Positions 26,295-35,507 of a stretch of DNA of 64,000 nt are shown piece after piece. Below the pieces are notes generated by a model. It was not told the DNA's origin. It ran no database searches and was given only the letters and a program-made list of their open reading frames with translations. Every line of letters begins with the position of its first letter. Positions within the stretch are counted from its first letter, which is position 1. A program made the position numbers and the translations under genes. This stretch comes from DATFKA01 sp035268885 (GTDB lineage: Bacteria; Bacteroidota; Bacteroidia; Chitinophagales; Saprospiraceae): NCBI GenBank assembly GCA_035268885.1, contig DATFKA010000003.1, positions 12,471-76,470 of the forward strand, given 5' to 3'.

Positions 26295-27479
26295 TTAGGT
26301 CCACTGCTGCATCTTACCTTTTCGTAAGGCATCAATCGCCATACGTACACTGATGGCAGCCGTGGCTCCTGTTTTTACATTAGAGAGCGGTTCTTTGCCG
26401 GAAAGAATACAATTGTAAAAATCCATAAAGGCATAGTGGGTGCCGTCCCAGCTTTTATTTTCTTTCTCCACTTCGATGGGGTATCCTTCTTTGTTCTTTA
26501 GTTTTTTTAGGGTTGCTCCTGAAACGCCGTCGACCGTTCCCAGCTCTTTTTTATTCAGGTCTTCGTAGTAAAGCCAGCCTTGATCAATTTTTAATTCGAT
26601 GGTACCTTTGCTACCCTTAAACTTGAACTGGTAGCCTTCGTGTGCATTAGCGGTAAGAGACACACAGTTGACTTTCATGCCTCCTGGGTATTCGAGTAGG
26701 GTATTCACATTGTCAAAAGTTTCGCGCCCATCCTTCCAATAGTCAATGCCGCCGAACCCGATTACCCGCTTGGGATGGGTGTCAAATACCCAGTTGACAA
26801 AATCAATCTGGTGGGAGTGAAGCTCTGCGGTCAAACCACCGGAATACTCCTCGTACATCCGCCAGTTAATCATCTTTTCGTATTGTGGGTGAGGAACAGG
26901 GCGTCGCCAATCGCCATTGCGGTTCCATTGAATATAGATATTAGTAATATCCCCCAGATAACCCCTTTGGATAAAATCGGCCACCTGTAAATACAGCGGA
27001 TGATAACGGTACTGGTGACCTACCATAAAAGTGAGATCTGAATTTCCTACTTTATCGAGTAAATTCCGGGCCTGCGTTTTTTCGTAGGTCATGGTTTTTT
27101 CGCAGTAGATGTGTTTGCCACTCTCCAGCGCATCTAAGGCCATTTCATAGTGCATAGATAAGGGGGTAGCAATGACGACGGCGTCCACATCTTGGTCAGT
27201 GAGTAGCTTTCGGTAGTCTGAGTAAGATTTACAACCCGGTCCGGCCTTGGCTACTGCCTTTTCCAATCGGAAGGAAAGTACGTCGCAGCAGGCGACAACT
27301 TTGAATTGGGGAAGCTGTTTTAAATTGTTGATGATGCCGGTTCCTCTGGCACCAGTACCAATGATGCCGAGCTGGATCACCTCATTTTTGCTCCATTGGT
27401 TTCCTTGGGCATTAATTTGACTAAGGGTCAAGCCTGCGGCGGCCAGGCTACTTTGTAAAAGAAAATCTCGTCGTTTCAT
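26295..27479 (-). CDS. Exported Gfo/Idh/MocA family oxidoreductase
   Basis: A 394-residue NAD(P)-dependent oxidoreductase. Residues 1-25 form a twin-arginine-type signal with KRRDFL, so the protein is exported folded with its cofactor. A Rossmann fold follows (GIIGTGARGTGI near residue 38), then the EKTMTY segment matching the EKP motif of the family, and the C-terminal alpha/beta domain. It is one of two such enzymes flanking a double-DUF1080 protein. In known systems, these enzymes oxidise sugars at C3 so the glycosidic bond can be broken by elimination. The substrate here is inferred to be a glycan fragment. Confidence 0.85.
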   Translation of the reverse strand: MKRRDFLLQSSLAAAGLTLSQINAQGNQWSKNEVIQLGIIGTGARGTGIINNLKQLPQFKVVACCDVLSFRLEKAVAKAGPGCKSYSDYRKLLTDQDVDAVVIATPLSMHYEMALDALESGKHIYCEKTMTYEKTQARNLLDKVGNSDLTFMVGHQYRYHPLYLQVADFIQRGYLGDITNIYIQWNRNGDWRRPVPHPQYEKMINWRMYEEYSGGLTAELHSHQIDFVNWVFDTHPKRVIGFGGIDYWKDGRETFDNVNTLLEYPGGMKVNCVSLTANAHEGYQFKFKGSKGTIELKIDQGWLYYEDLNKKELGTVDGVSGATLKKLKNKEGYPIEVEKENKSWDGTHYAFMDFYNCILSGKEPLSNVKTGATAAISVRMAIDALRKGKMQQWT

Positions 27480-27489
27480 ATCTATTCGC

Positions 27490-27673
27490 TTATGGAAGAA
27501 ATATTGAAGCGATTTAAACTTTTTCAGTTCGCTGAGTCTTAAAGTCTTATAGAACCTGGACGGCAGCTAATTTTCGATCCGTAACTTTGGCTACGCATCT
27601 CAAATTGAGCTTTGCCAGAACCTACAAGCTTTTTAAGATCGCTTGAACCAAAAAGTTTAAACCGCTTCCATAA
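27490..27673. repeat. Long imperfect palindrome between operon genes
   Basis: TTATGGAAG (27490-27498) pairs with CTTCCATAA (27665-27673), and GCGATTTAAACTTTTT (27509-27524) pairs with AAAAAGTTTAAACCGC (27650-27665). Pairing with bulges continues inward to a GATCCGTA/TACGCATC tip around 27576-27599. About 184 bases, no coding content. It could be a mobile miniature element or a processed intercistronic RNA structure; it lies between two minus-strand genes of one operon. Confidence 0.6.
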
Positions 27674-27714
27674 CAAGTTTAGGAAAAAGGCGATTAATTA
27701 CGGCCTTTTGGGTC

Positions 27715-29106
27715 TTAAAACTCTCTAACCTTAATGCTTCTGAAAGAGACTTTGTCACCATGGTCCTGCAGGAGAATATGGCCCTGTGGGAACTCCCCAA
27801 ACTTAGGCCACACGCTGTACTTACTGTAAGCTACGAGGGCTCGGAACATAGGCGTATTCCGTTCGTAAGCTACCATTTTAAAGCCATTGAGCCAGTGCTC
27901 AATATGGTTGCCGCGCACCACAATGCGTGCCCGATTCCAGGTGTCTACCCCCAGGAAATCTTTCCCCCGGCTAGGTACCGACAGGTTACTGGCGGGGATA
28001 AGATCATAGAGCGAGGCGATGGTTCGGTTTCCTTCTACGCCCTTCTTTGCATCCGGGTGCTTTTTATCGTCCAGGATTTGGTACTCCAGGCCGATGGAGG
28101 AGCCCGGACCTTTGTTGAGCTCGGCATCTACGAAATATTTGATCCCACTATTGGCACCCTCCGTAATTTTGAATTCCACGATTAACTCAAAATCACTAAA
28201 TTTTTCCTCCGTGATGATGTCACCTCCGTTGGCTGATTCGGCACCGCCAGAAGCCAGAACGGATAAGACACCGTCTTTTACTTCCCAACCTTTTTCGGGG
28301 AATTTAGGACCGCGGGCGCTGCGCCAGCCCTCGGTAGTCTTTCCATCCCAAAGTAGTCGCCAGCCCATCCGCTTTTCCTGTTCCGTCAAAGTATTGGGTA
28401 TTAGGTTAACTTGTGGCGCATGGGGGGATAGCGGCCAGCGTTCCTCGGCTAGATCATCCGTTTTTATGCGGATATTACGCCATAGGATTTCGCGGCCGGC
28501 GAGTTCTTCCTTTTTGATACTATGCACCTGTAGGGCGATGAAGCCCGAGGGGGTCATGTCATCAACCAGGTTGGTCGTTTGTATGCCATTCACCCAAATG
28601 CGGATATCGTGACCAATGGCTTCAATGCGGTAATGGTTCCACTGGCCTACCCGGTAAGCCTTTTGCCCCTCTGGGTTCTGGGATAAAGGATATATCCACT
28701 TTCTACGTGCTTCATCAAAAACACCTCCGCTGAAAGCCCGTGGGCTGGGGTCAATTTCGGCCTGATAGCCGTGTACTCGGCCATTTTGGTATTCTTTTTT
28801 ACTAAGACTTCTAAATTGTACGCCAGAATTAAGGGCGGCATCGTTCCACACCTCAAATTCCAGGATGAAGTCGCCGTAGTTTTTGGTGGTAGCCAGAAAG
28901 GAATTAGGGGTGCCATACTTAGTGGTTCCCACAATAACTCCGTCCTGTATTTTATAATTGGCTTCTCCTCCCAATTGCTTCCAGCCTTCCAGGCTTTTCC
29001 CGTTAAATAAATCCTGCCAACCGTCTTCACTTTGAGCAGAGCAGGTAAAAGGAGATATAAAAATCAGGAAGAGTCCAATTATTACAATATTTAATCTATC
29101 TTTCAT
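27715..29106 (-). CDS. Exported protein with two DUF1080 domains
   Basis: A protein of about 463 residues after choosing the ATG at 29106, which gives a proper signal peptide ending CSAQ; upstream codons lack one. Two DUF1080 domains follow (about residues 28-215 and 235-462), each beginning with the WxxLFNGKSLEGW or WRLLWDGKTTEGW pattern. DUF1080 has a concanavalin-like beta-sandwich, and members act on 3-keto-glycosides. Flanked by two exported Gfo/Idh/MocA oxidoreductases, it likely performs the cleavage step of an oxidative glycoside-breaking route. The doubled domain is less common than the single one. Confidence 0.85.
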   Translation of the reverse strand: MKDRLNIVIIGLFLIFISPFTCSAQSEDGWQDLFNGKSLEGWKQLGGEANYKIQDGVIVGTTKYGTPNSFLATTKNYGDFILEFEVWNDAALNSGVQFRSLSKKEYQNGRVHGYQAEIDPSPRAFSGGVFDEARRKWIYPLSQNPEGQKAYRVGQWNHYRIEAIGHDIRIWVNGIQTTNLVDDMTPSGFIALQVHSIKKEELAGREILWRNIRIKTDDLAEERWPLSPHAPQVNLIPNTLTEQEKRMGWRLLWDGKTTEGWRSARGPKFPEKGWEVKDGVLSVLASGGAESANGGDIITEEKFSDFELIVEFKITEGANSGIKYFVDAELNKGPGSSIGLEYQILDDKKHPDAKKGVEGNRTIASLYDLIPASNLSVPSRGKDFLGVDTWNRARIVVRGNHIEHWLNGFKMVAYERNTPMFRALVAYSKYSVWPKFGEFPQGHILLQDHGDKVSFRSIKVREF

Positions 29107-29143
29107 TGTTGTATGTATTTTCTTAGAATCGTTTATTCTCGAC

Positions 29144-30475
29144 TTATGCCTTTTCTGGTTTCCAGCCTTTTTCATAATCCCGACTCCAGTACTTTTTCAT
29201 TATTTTTTTATCCTGGAAATGACCATTGGTTGGGTCAATAGCCAGCAGTTTATTTCCTGCCCGGTAGGAGACGTTGGCGTAGTGAGAAAGATTAGTACTG
29301 GTGGCTCCTTCTTCGATAGGACAATTTAGGCTGTCCTTACCCCGGATAGTTTCCAGGAAATTTTTCACATGGCGGGTAGTCATACTACCTCCACCACCCA
29401 ACGCAGTGCCTGCTTCGGGGCCTCCTTTGCGTTCTCTCAGGAGTTCACCTCTTCGATCATAGAGTCGGTAGCCTTCTCTATTGAGAAAAACGCTCCCTTC
29501 CGAACCGTAGATAATCGTGCCTCTACCGGCCCCATAAGTCGGATGTCCGGAGCGACTTTTACCATCCCATTTGACGGTTTTACCGCCAGGAAAGTTAATG
29601 GTCGCATCCATGGTGTCGTACATGGTCCAGGGATCATCTTTGAAGTGGTTTTTGGCGGCATTTACATAAACGGCTTCCGGATATTTCGCCTGAAGTGCCC
29701 AGCGCCCAACGTCCAGTTCATGGGTGGCATTGTTTCCCGTCTCCGCCGTTCCCCAGCGCCAGAACCAGTGCCAGTTGTAATCACCGACGATATCTATAAA
29801 GTCTGTTCTGGGAGCGGGTCCCTGGAATAATTCCCAATCGAGATAGTCGGGGACCGGTACCTGCCTGGCAGTCGGCACACGACCTCTGCTGTTGGTATAA
29901 AAGGCAGTAGCCAGGTAGGCTTCCCCGATGACTCCTTCGTGAATTTCCTTAATGATTTCTATGGTCTCCGGTGCCGAACGTTGCTGAGTCCCCATTTGGA
30001 CGGTCAATCCGGTATGCTTTTGCCAGTCGACGAGCATCTCACTTTCCGATGGGTTATGGCTACAGGGCTTTTCCACGTATACATGCTTCCCGGCTTGTAG
30101 AGAAAGTATAGCCCCCGGAGCGTGCCAGTGGTCGGGCGTAGCGTGGAAAACCGCATCGACATCGGCCTGGTCAAAAATTTTACGCATGTCTTTTTCCTGT
30201 TTAGGCATTTGGCCCGTCGCTTCTTTGACCTTTCCGGCCCCGGATTCTTGTCGGCGCGCATCTACGTCGGAGACATAGATGACATCGACGTTTTCCAGTT
30301 CGGCCAGGGCTTCCAGTAATCCCGGGAAGCGGCGGTTACAGCCCAGCATCGCAACCTGGATACGATCATTAGCGCCAAGAATGCGTCGATAGCTTTTAGC
30401 AGATAAGGGTAGCCCCGTAAGGGAAAGCGCTGCGGCACTGGCCGCAGAGGTTTGAATAAATGTCCGTCGTTTCAT
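29144..30475 (-). CDS. Second exported Gfo/Idh/MocA family oxidoreductase
   Basis: A 443-residue relative of the 26295-27479 protein, with a twin-arginine signal (KRRTFIQ, residues 1-28), a Rossmann domain (QVAMLGCNRRF), and the cofactor/catalytic segment VEKPCSHNP. It is longer in the C-terminal domain, as in the Bacteroidota subgroup with WHWFWRWGTAETGNN. The stop of the sulfatase gene upstream is 1 base before this start, so the two are translated together. It is probably periplasmic and acts on a glycan or sulfated sugar; the actual substrate is unknown. Confidence 0.85.
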   Translation of the reverse strand: MKRRTFIQTSAASAAALSLTGLPLSAKSYRRILGANDRIQVAMLGCNRRFPGLLEALAELENVDVIYVSDVDARRQESGAGKVKEATGQMPKQEKDMRKIFDQADVDAVFHATPDHWHAPGAILSLQAGKHVYVEKPCSHNPSESEMLVDWQKHTGLTVQMGTQQRSAPETIEIIKEIHEGVIGEAYLATAFYTNSRGRVPTARQVPVPDYLDWELFQGPAPRTDFIDIVGDYNWHWFWRWGTAETGNNATHELDVGRWALQAKYPEAVYVNAAKNHFKDDPWTMYDTMDATINFPGGKTVKWDGKSRSGHPTYGAGRGTIIYGSEGSVFLNREGYRLYDRRGELLRERKGGPEAGTALGGGGSMTTRHVKNFLETIRGKDSLNCPIEEGATSTNLSHYANVSYRAGNKLLAIDPTNGHFQDKKIMKKYWSRDYEKGWKPEKA

Positions 30476-30476
30476 G

Positions 30477-31886
30477 TTACAATTCAGATTTAGGGGAGGT
30501 ATGGCTCCCTTTTTTTAAATAATCATTCAACTTTTTCACCACTGCTTCGTAGGCAGGCTGATCAACCACGTTAAGGTTTTCGTCCTGGTCTTTTTCAAGA
30601 TCATACAGCATAGATGAGCTTAGGCTATCCTGTCTATATTTGGTATATATGTACTTTTCAGTAATGACGGCATCTCCATATTGATATCTGGAGAAAACGG
30701 CTTTTTTCCAGGGCTGATCTGGCTCCTTTAAGAGCGGAGAAAAACTTTTGCCCTGCACGTGTTCCGGCACGGTAATGCCCGATAATTCACACAGGGTGGG
30801 GTAGACATCGACAAATTCTACCAGGGCTTCGGATTGCTGTCCTTCCGTAATCCCGGGTACTCGGATGATTAGCGGCGCATTTACCGCAGGATGCATGGTG
30901 TTGTGTTTACCCCAAAAATTATGCTCCCCCAGGTTCCAGCCATGGTCACCTAAGAGTACAACGATCGTATTTTCCTTAAGCCCTAAATCGTCAAGGGCGG
31001 TCAGTAATCTTCCTACCATAGCATCAGCATAGCTGACGCAGGCATAATAGCCATGGCGGGCAGTTCTGTGAAAATCACCACTATTATACGGAATATCTCT
31101 GTCGTGATAAAATTGAATTTCGGGAGAGCCTACCAATTCAGTTGGGGCATTGGCTGGTCTTTCCCGGTTTTCGGCAATCGAGATAGCCTCCCGATCGTAC
31201 AGATCCCAATATTTTTTAGGAGCGTAAAAGGGAAGGTGCGGCTTAATGAATCCCACCGCGAAAAAGAAAGGTTGTTTCATTTGACTGAGCCTTTTCAAGT
31301 CGGACAAAGACCTTTCGAGAACTTTTCCGTCGGGATAGGCATTGTCGGGCACATCCGGAGCCTCAAAGAAGGGCCCCCGGTTGCGGGTGCCGCCGATGTA
31401 GTTTTTGGAATCCTCATCTAACATGGTTCGGCCACTTTGTCCTTTTACCGTCCAGACCGCTTCACTCCAACTGCGTGCCTCGGTATCCGAACTATTATGG
31501 AATACCTTACCATTAGCCAGGGTATAGTATCCATTTTCTTTAAAAGTCTGGGGTAGTGTTTGCGTGCCCGGGGCATCTTCATCTACCTGAGACTGATAGT
31601 CCCAAAAACGATCAAAGGTGGGTCTCAAGCCTGATAAAATGCTGGCGCGCGAAGCACCACATACGGGATTTTGGCAGTAAGCTCTCTGGAATACAAGCCC
31701 TTCGCTGGCTAAGCGATCAATATTTGGGGAGATGATCTGAGACGATCCATAGCAGTTAAGTTCTGGTCTTAAATCATCAACCATAATGAATAAGACATTT
31801 GGGGGCATCCCAAATTCCTCTTTCTTTTCCGTTTTGCAACTGAAAAGAAACCCAAATAAGGCAATAGGCAATAGAATTTTTTTCAT
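30477..31886 (-). CDS. Sulfatase lipoprotein, iduronate-2-sulfatase-like
   Basis: A 469-residue formylglycine-dependent sulfatase. The signal ends at a lipid-accepting Cys17 (FLFSC). Metal-binding Asp37-Asp38 lie in MVDDLRP, and Cys76 in the CGASR motif is the residue oxidised to formylglycine. LGDHGWNLGEHNFWGKH is typical of iduronate-2-sulfatase-like members. It should remove sulfate from uronate or neutral sugar residues at the periplasmic membrane face. The maturase is not in the window. It sits between the sulfatase-lyase fusion and an oxidoreductase gene, separated by 9 and 1 bases. Confidence 0.92.
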   Translation of the reverse strand: MKKILLPIALFGFLFSCKTEKKEEFGMPPNVLFIMVDDLRPELNCYGSSQIISPNIDRLASEGLVFQRAYCQNPVCGASRASILSGLRPTFDRFWDYQSQVDEDAPGTQTLPQTFKENGYYTLANGKVFHNSSDTEARSWSEAVWTVKGQSGRTMLDEDSKNYIGGTRNRGPFFEAPDVPDNAYPDGKVLERSLSDLKRLSQMKQPFFFAVGFIKPHLPFYAPKKYWDLYDREAISIAENRERPANAPTELVGSPEIQFYHDRDIPYNSGDFHRTARHGYYACVSYADAMVGRLLTALDDLGLKENTIVVLLGDHGWNLGEHNFWGKHNTMHPAVNAPLIIRVPGITEGQQSEALVEFVDVYPTLCELSGITVPEHVQGKSFSPLLKEPDQPWKKAVFSRYQYGDAVITEKYIYTKYRQDSLSSSMLYDLEKDQDENLNVVDQPAYEAVVKKLNDYLKKGSHTSPKSEL

Positions 31887-31895
31887 AATATAGTT

Positions 31896-34556
31896 TTATC
31901 GGGCATCCATTTCCATTTTGCTGCCAAAAACAGGATAGAGCAGACTTGTTTCTGGTAGTCGAATACCCTCCGCAAACAGGATATCAAAGGCTTCGTCTAT
32001 TTCTTGGTCATCGAGGAACTTATGGGCCACCCAAATGAGTTCTTGGAAGTTATTTATCTGACTTTCCAGGCCTCCGTATTGTTCATAAGGCCAATCTTTT
32101 TTCCCCAACATATATGGGATGAGGAACCTGATCGCTTTTGTGATAGAACGTCCATCCTCAGATTCGTAATGCCACAGATCTATTCCGTAATGCTGTGCGA
32201 TTATGGCATTCTCCATCAAATGGAGCAGGTTTTTGATACTGTAACTCATGGATTTGGTGCGTTCCAGCTCCCAGGGTTGGCTGCCATCGGGTTGTATTTG
32301 ACGGTTAATCCGCTTGATAATTACGGAGTCAAGAATGATCTTGGCAATGGCATCTTGTCCGGTAAATTCAGAAAATCCAGCGACCTGACTATCGTAAGAA
32401 GAGCCATGGTTGTTGTGCCACATACGCTCGTCCCAGCCTTTTTGACTGTTGGTCAACCAGTGATTATATTGCTTAAACCATTCCATCAGCTCCTCATGGT
32501 TGGCTGCGGAATAGGAAGGTGCACCTTTCAGTAATCCGGCGGCATCGACTACTTTCAATAAGCGCCCCGTCTCAATGATACCAATTCCTCTGCCTTCGGT
32601 TATGCCGGGAATAGCCTGGCCGTATTCCAGATGTGGGTTCATTTTAGTGGAGGGATCGATAAACCAGGTGTGGATCAATTCATTTGCCTTTTGAGCATAG
32701 GGCTCGTGGCCGGTGTAGAAATAGGCTAGCGAAAGGATAAATACACCATTGGACATCTCTCGGATAGCCGGCCCGTCAAAATCATCGTATTCCGGATTCC
32801 TTTTTCCATCATGACGTACGTATGGCAAGCCGTCTTTTGTATCAGGGTTTGGCCACCAGTAAATCCCCAGGCTATAATAATCGTGTTTGTTTTTACTGGG
32901 AGGCACCTTTTTTTTCTGCATGACGGAGTAAGGTTCAATGTCCATAAGGTGGTCTGCTTTTACCTTAATTTCGTTGACTAATTGGACAAAAGCTTCATCG
33001 TTTTGTTGGTACCGTTGCCGGGCAAAAAGTAAATCGGCAGGTGGGTATAACAGGGTTACAGGTTGCTGATCAAGCCCCGGAATAGCATCATCAAAGTGGC
33101 GGTGCAGTTGTTTAGATAGTGTTTTTACCGCGGAAGCGTATGCTTTATCCCGGGCCACATTGAAGTTTTCTAGGGAGTCCGTTTGGTGGTTATACAATTC
33201 AGCTGCTAATAGGCGACCGGAAGCAATGTGTATCCACTCGGTATACCGAAACGATGGCGTACGCATGCTAAAACCAGTGATGGTTTTTTTCTCGTTGGTT
33301 CGGTTTCTGGGGAAAATACTGAAAGCAGCCTCCTGAACCTGGGCACCGGGATCTTTTAAGATAGGCACCAGGCTTTTTCCCTCCAGGTGATCGGGTTGCT
33401 CCAGGTCTGCCAGCTCACAAAGCGTGGGGTACAAATCAATTAATCCAGCAAAACTGGAGCTTGACCTTCCTGCGTTTTCCATACCGGGTACACTGATGAT
33501 GAGTGGCACCTGTGTATCGATTTCGAATGTGGTATGTTTGCTCCAGGCCTGATGGTCTCCCAATTTAAAACCGTGATCGCCCCATAAGACGATAATGGTA
33601 TTTTCTTTGAGCCCGTTTTCCTCGAGGGCATCCATAATTCTGCCCAGTTGAGCATCTACATAGCTAACGCTGGCATAATAAGCTCTGCGCAATTGAAGGG
33701 CCAGTTCCTCAGAAATTTGATCCTTTCCTTGTGGGATGCCAAAATAGTTGCGCAACTCCCCCCAGTTCGTGAGGGAATAGGGCGTCAGGTGGCTGGGGTA
33801 TTCTGGTGCTGGACTGAGCACTAGCTCTTCGGGTGGGTACATATCCCAGTATTTTTTAGGGGCGCACCAGGGGAGGTGCGGTTTATGAAAGCCCATAGCT
33901 AGAAAAAAGGGAGCCGATTGTTTTTGTAGTTGTTCTAATCTGGAAAGGGCGTAATCGGTATTGGCACCATCAATGTACCGATTATCGGGTACTTCAGCCA
34001 TTTCGTAAGCGGGGCCTCTACCTTTTTTTCCTTTATTGAAGCGCGCATTGGCTGCTTGTTCTGCTATGGCTTCCTTGGTTACATATCCTCTGTCCACCCA
34101 GTCGCCGGTGGGGTCATACCAGCGGTCTCCGAACTGTGCACGGTGGTCGGAGGCGTGATGGTATATTTTTCCAATGGCTTCGGTCGTATATCCATTATTG
34201 GCAAAATGCTCATTCATTGTGGTGATATCAGGGGCGAGATCCTGTAGCGATCCACAGCTATATAGTTGCGCATGCTCTGGTCTGATACCACTTAATATAC
34301 TTGATCGGGAAGCCATGCAGATCGCCTGTTGTGTATAAGCTCTTCTGAAGGTAAGCCCCTCGTCGGCTAATCGATCAATATTTGGGGTTTTCATCTGACT
34401 TTGCCCATAGCAATTGAGCTGGGGCCTAAGATCATCAAAAGCAATGAATAGAACATTCATGCGGGTGGGCCTTCGATTTTCCTGGCCACTTGCCTCTATT
34501 ATGATCAGGAGTAATAAGAGTACCAGGATAGATGATCTACATTTTTGCATGTCCAT
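31896..34556 (-). CDS. Bifunctional sulfatase / alginate_lyase-type polysaccharide lyase fusion
   Basis: An 886-residue exported protein combining two enzymes. Residues 1-25 are a signal peptide. Residues about 33-475 are a formylglycine sulfatase (Asp41-Asp42, Cys80 in CMASR, WGDHGFKLGDH). Residues about 500-870 match the alginate_lyase/PL38-like fold: YWWPNP near 567, GRGIGIIETG, and HNNHGSSYDSQ with Asn715-Asn716-His717. The second half is clearly related to the stand-alone lyase at 38202-39362. Both catalytic motifs look intact and the frame is continuous, so a single polypeptide could desulfate and cleave the same glycan. It is transcribed with esterase, KduI and KduD genes. Substrate: a sulfated, uronate-containing glycan (inference). 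Confidence 0.88.
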   Translation of the reverse strand: MDMQKCRSSILVLLLLLIIIEASGQENRRPTRMNVLFIAFDDLRPQLNCYGQSQMKTPNIDRLADEGLTFRRAYTQQAICMASRSSILSGIRPEHAQLYSCGSLQDLAPDITTMNEHFANNGYTTEAIGKIYHHASDHRAQFGDRWYDPTGDWVDRGYVTKEAIAEQAANARFNKGKKGRGPAYEMAEVPDNRYIDGANTDYALSRLEQLQKQSAPFFLAMGFHKPHLPWCAPKKYWDMYPPEELVLSPAPEYPSHLTPYSLTNWGELRNYFGIPQGKDQISEELALQLRRAYYASVSYVDAQLGRIMDALEENGLKENTIIVLWGDHGFKLGDHQAWSKHTTFEIDTQVPLIISVPGMENAGRSSSSFAGLIDLYPTLCELADLEQPDHLEGKSLVPILKDPGAQVQEAAFSIFPRNRTNEKKTITGFSMRTPSFRYTEWIHIASGRLLAAELYNHQTDSLENFNVARDKAYASAVKTLSKQLHRHFDDAIPGLDQQPVTLLYPPADLLFARQRYQQNDEAFVQLVNEIKVKADHLMDIEPYSVMQKKKVPPSKNKHDYYSLGIYWWPNPDTKDGLPYVRHDGKRNPEYDDFDGPAIREMSNGVFILSLAYFYTGHEPYAQKANELIHTWFIDPSTKMNPHLEYGQAIPGITEGRGIGIIETGRLLKVVDAAGLLKGAPSYSAANHEELMEWFKQYNHWLTNSQKGWDERMWHNNHGSSYDSQVAGFSEFTGQDAIAKIILDSVIIKRINRQIQPDGSQPWELERTKSMSYSIKNLLHLMENAIIAQHYGIDLWHYESEDGRSITKAIRFLIPYMLGKKDWPYEQYGGLESQINNFQELIWVAHKFLDDQEIDEAFDILFAEGIRLPETSLLYPVFGSKMEMDAR

Positions 34557-34609
34557 TTTTATCTTTTGAGATAGATACTACTGAGGTTAAGTCTATTTCC
34601 GAAAGGTGA

Positions 34610-35455
34610 TCATTTGATGTCTATCAGGGGCAATTTGTCCAGGTAACCGAGTGATTGCAAAAAGAGATCAGTGGCCTGAACGGTTTTTTTATAAGCATCA
34701 AAGTGTCGATAATTAAAAAAGCCGTGACCCTTCCCCTCGTATAATTTTAAATCGCATCGGCTGCCCACTTTTTCCATAACTACTTTGTAATACTCCGCTG
34801 TTTCCACGGGGATAAGTCTATCCTGGGTGCCTAATAAGAAAAGGGTTGGAGGCGCCCCTCTACGAATATTGTGTAAGGGGGAAAACAGGGGATAATTATC
34901 ACCAATTCTGTCGTAGCCATAACCTCCGGGCCCATTATCAATTACGGGGTTAAAAAGTACGAGGGCATTGGGGATAGGACTAATGCTCAGGTCGTCTGAA
35001 ATATCATTTTGATAGGGGATTAAAGCCGTTGCTGCCGCTAAATGACCACCGGCAGAGCCACCGCTGGCAGTGATCTTTGTAGGGTCTACCCCAAAGTCCC
35101 GGGCGTTTTTCCGGACAAAGCGCATGGCTGACTTGGCATCTTTCAGCGCCTCATAGGGGCTGGTATTATGCTTGGTTTTGACTCGGTAATCCGCCAGAAA
35201 GCATACAATTCCTCTTTTAGAGAAATATTTCGCATGCGCCCTGAATTGATCAAAGTTATCTTTGTTCCATCCCCCACCAAAGAAAAATACCATACCGGGC
35301 AACAGCCGTTCGGAATCCTCATGCCCGGGGGAATAAACTTCCATGTATAGTTGGATGGTATCTACCTGCTTATAGAGGATTCTTTCTTGGGCCCGACCGG
35401 GGGTAGCCAAGACCAGGAAAGCAATCAATGAACTAAAGATAGCCAGCGGTTTCAT
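34610..35455 (-). CDS. Exported alpha/beta hydrolase, esterase type
   Basis: A 281-residue esterase of the alpha/beta hydrolase_3 (BD-FAE-like) group, with a signal peptide of residues 1-23. The oxyanion segment is FFFGGGW, the nucleophile Ser134 is in ASGGSAGGH, and Asp and His occur in LGTQDRLIP and GKGHGFFN. I start at ATG 35455: the longer frame would overlap the KduI gene by 245 bases and its extra residues are only KduI read in another frame. In this locus it probably removes acetyl or other ester groups from the glycan. Confidence 0.85.
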   Translation of the reverse strand: MKPLAIFSSLIAFLVLATPGRAQERILYKQVDTIQLYMEVYSPGHEDSERLLPGMVFFFGGGWNKDNFDQFRAHAKYFSKRGIVCFLADYRVKTKHNTSPYEALKDAKSAMRFVRKNARDFGVDPTKITASGGSAGGHLAAATALIPYQNDISDDLSISPIPNALVLFNPVIDNGPGGYGYDRIGDNYPLFSPLHNIRRGAPPTLFLLGTQDRLIPVETAEYYKVVMEKVGSRCDLKLYEGKGHGFFNYRHFDAYKKTVQATDLFLQSLGYLDKLPLIDIK

Positions 35456-35507
35456 AGTGTAGTTGATTAAACAACTTCTATTAATTTTGTTTGGTCTGAG
35501 AAATGAA

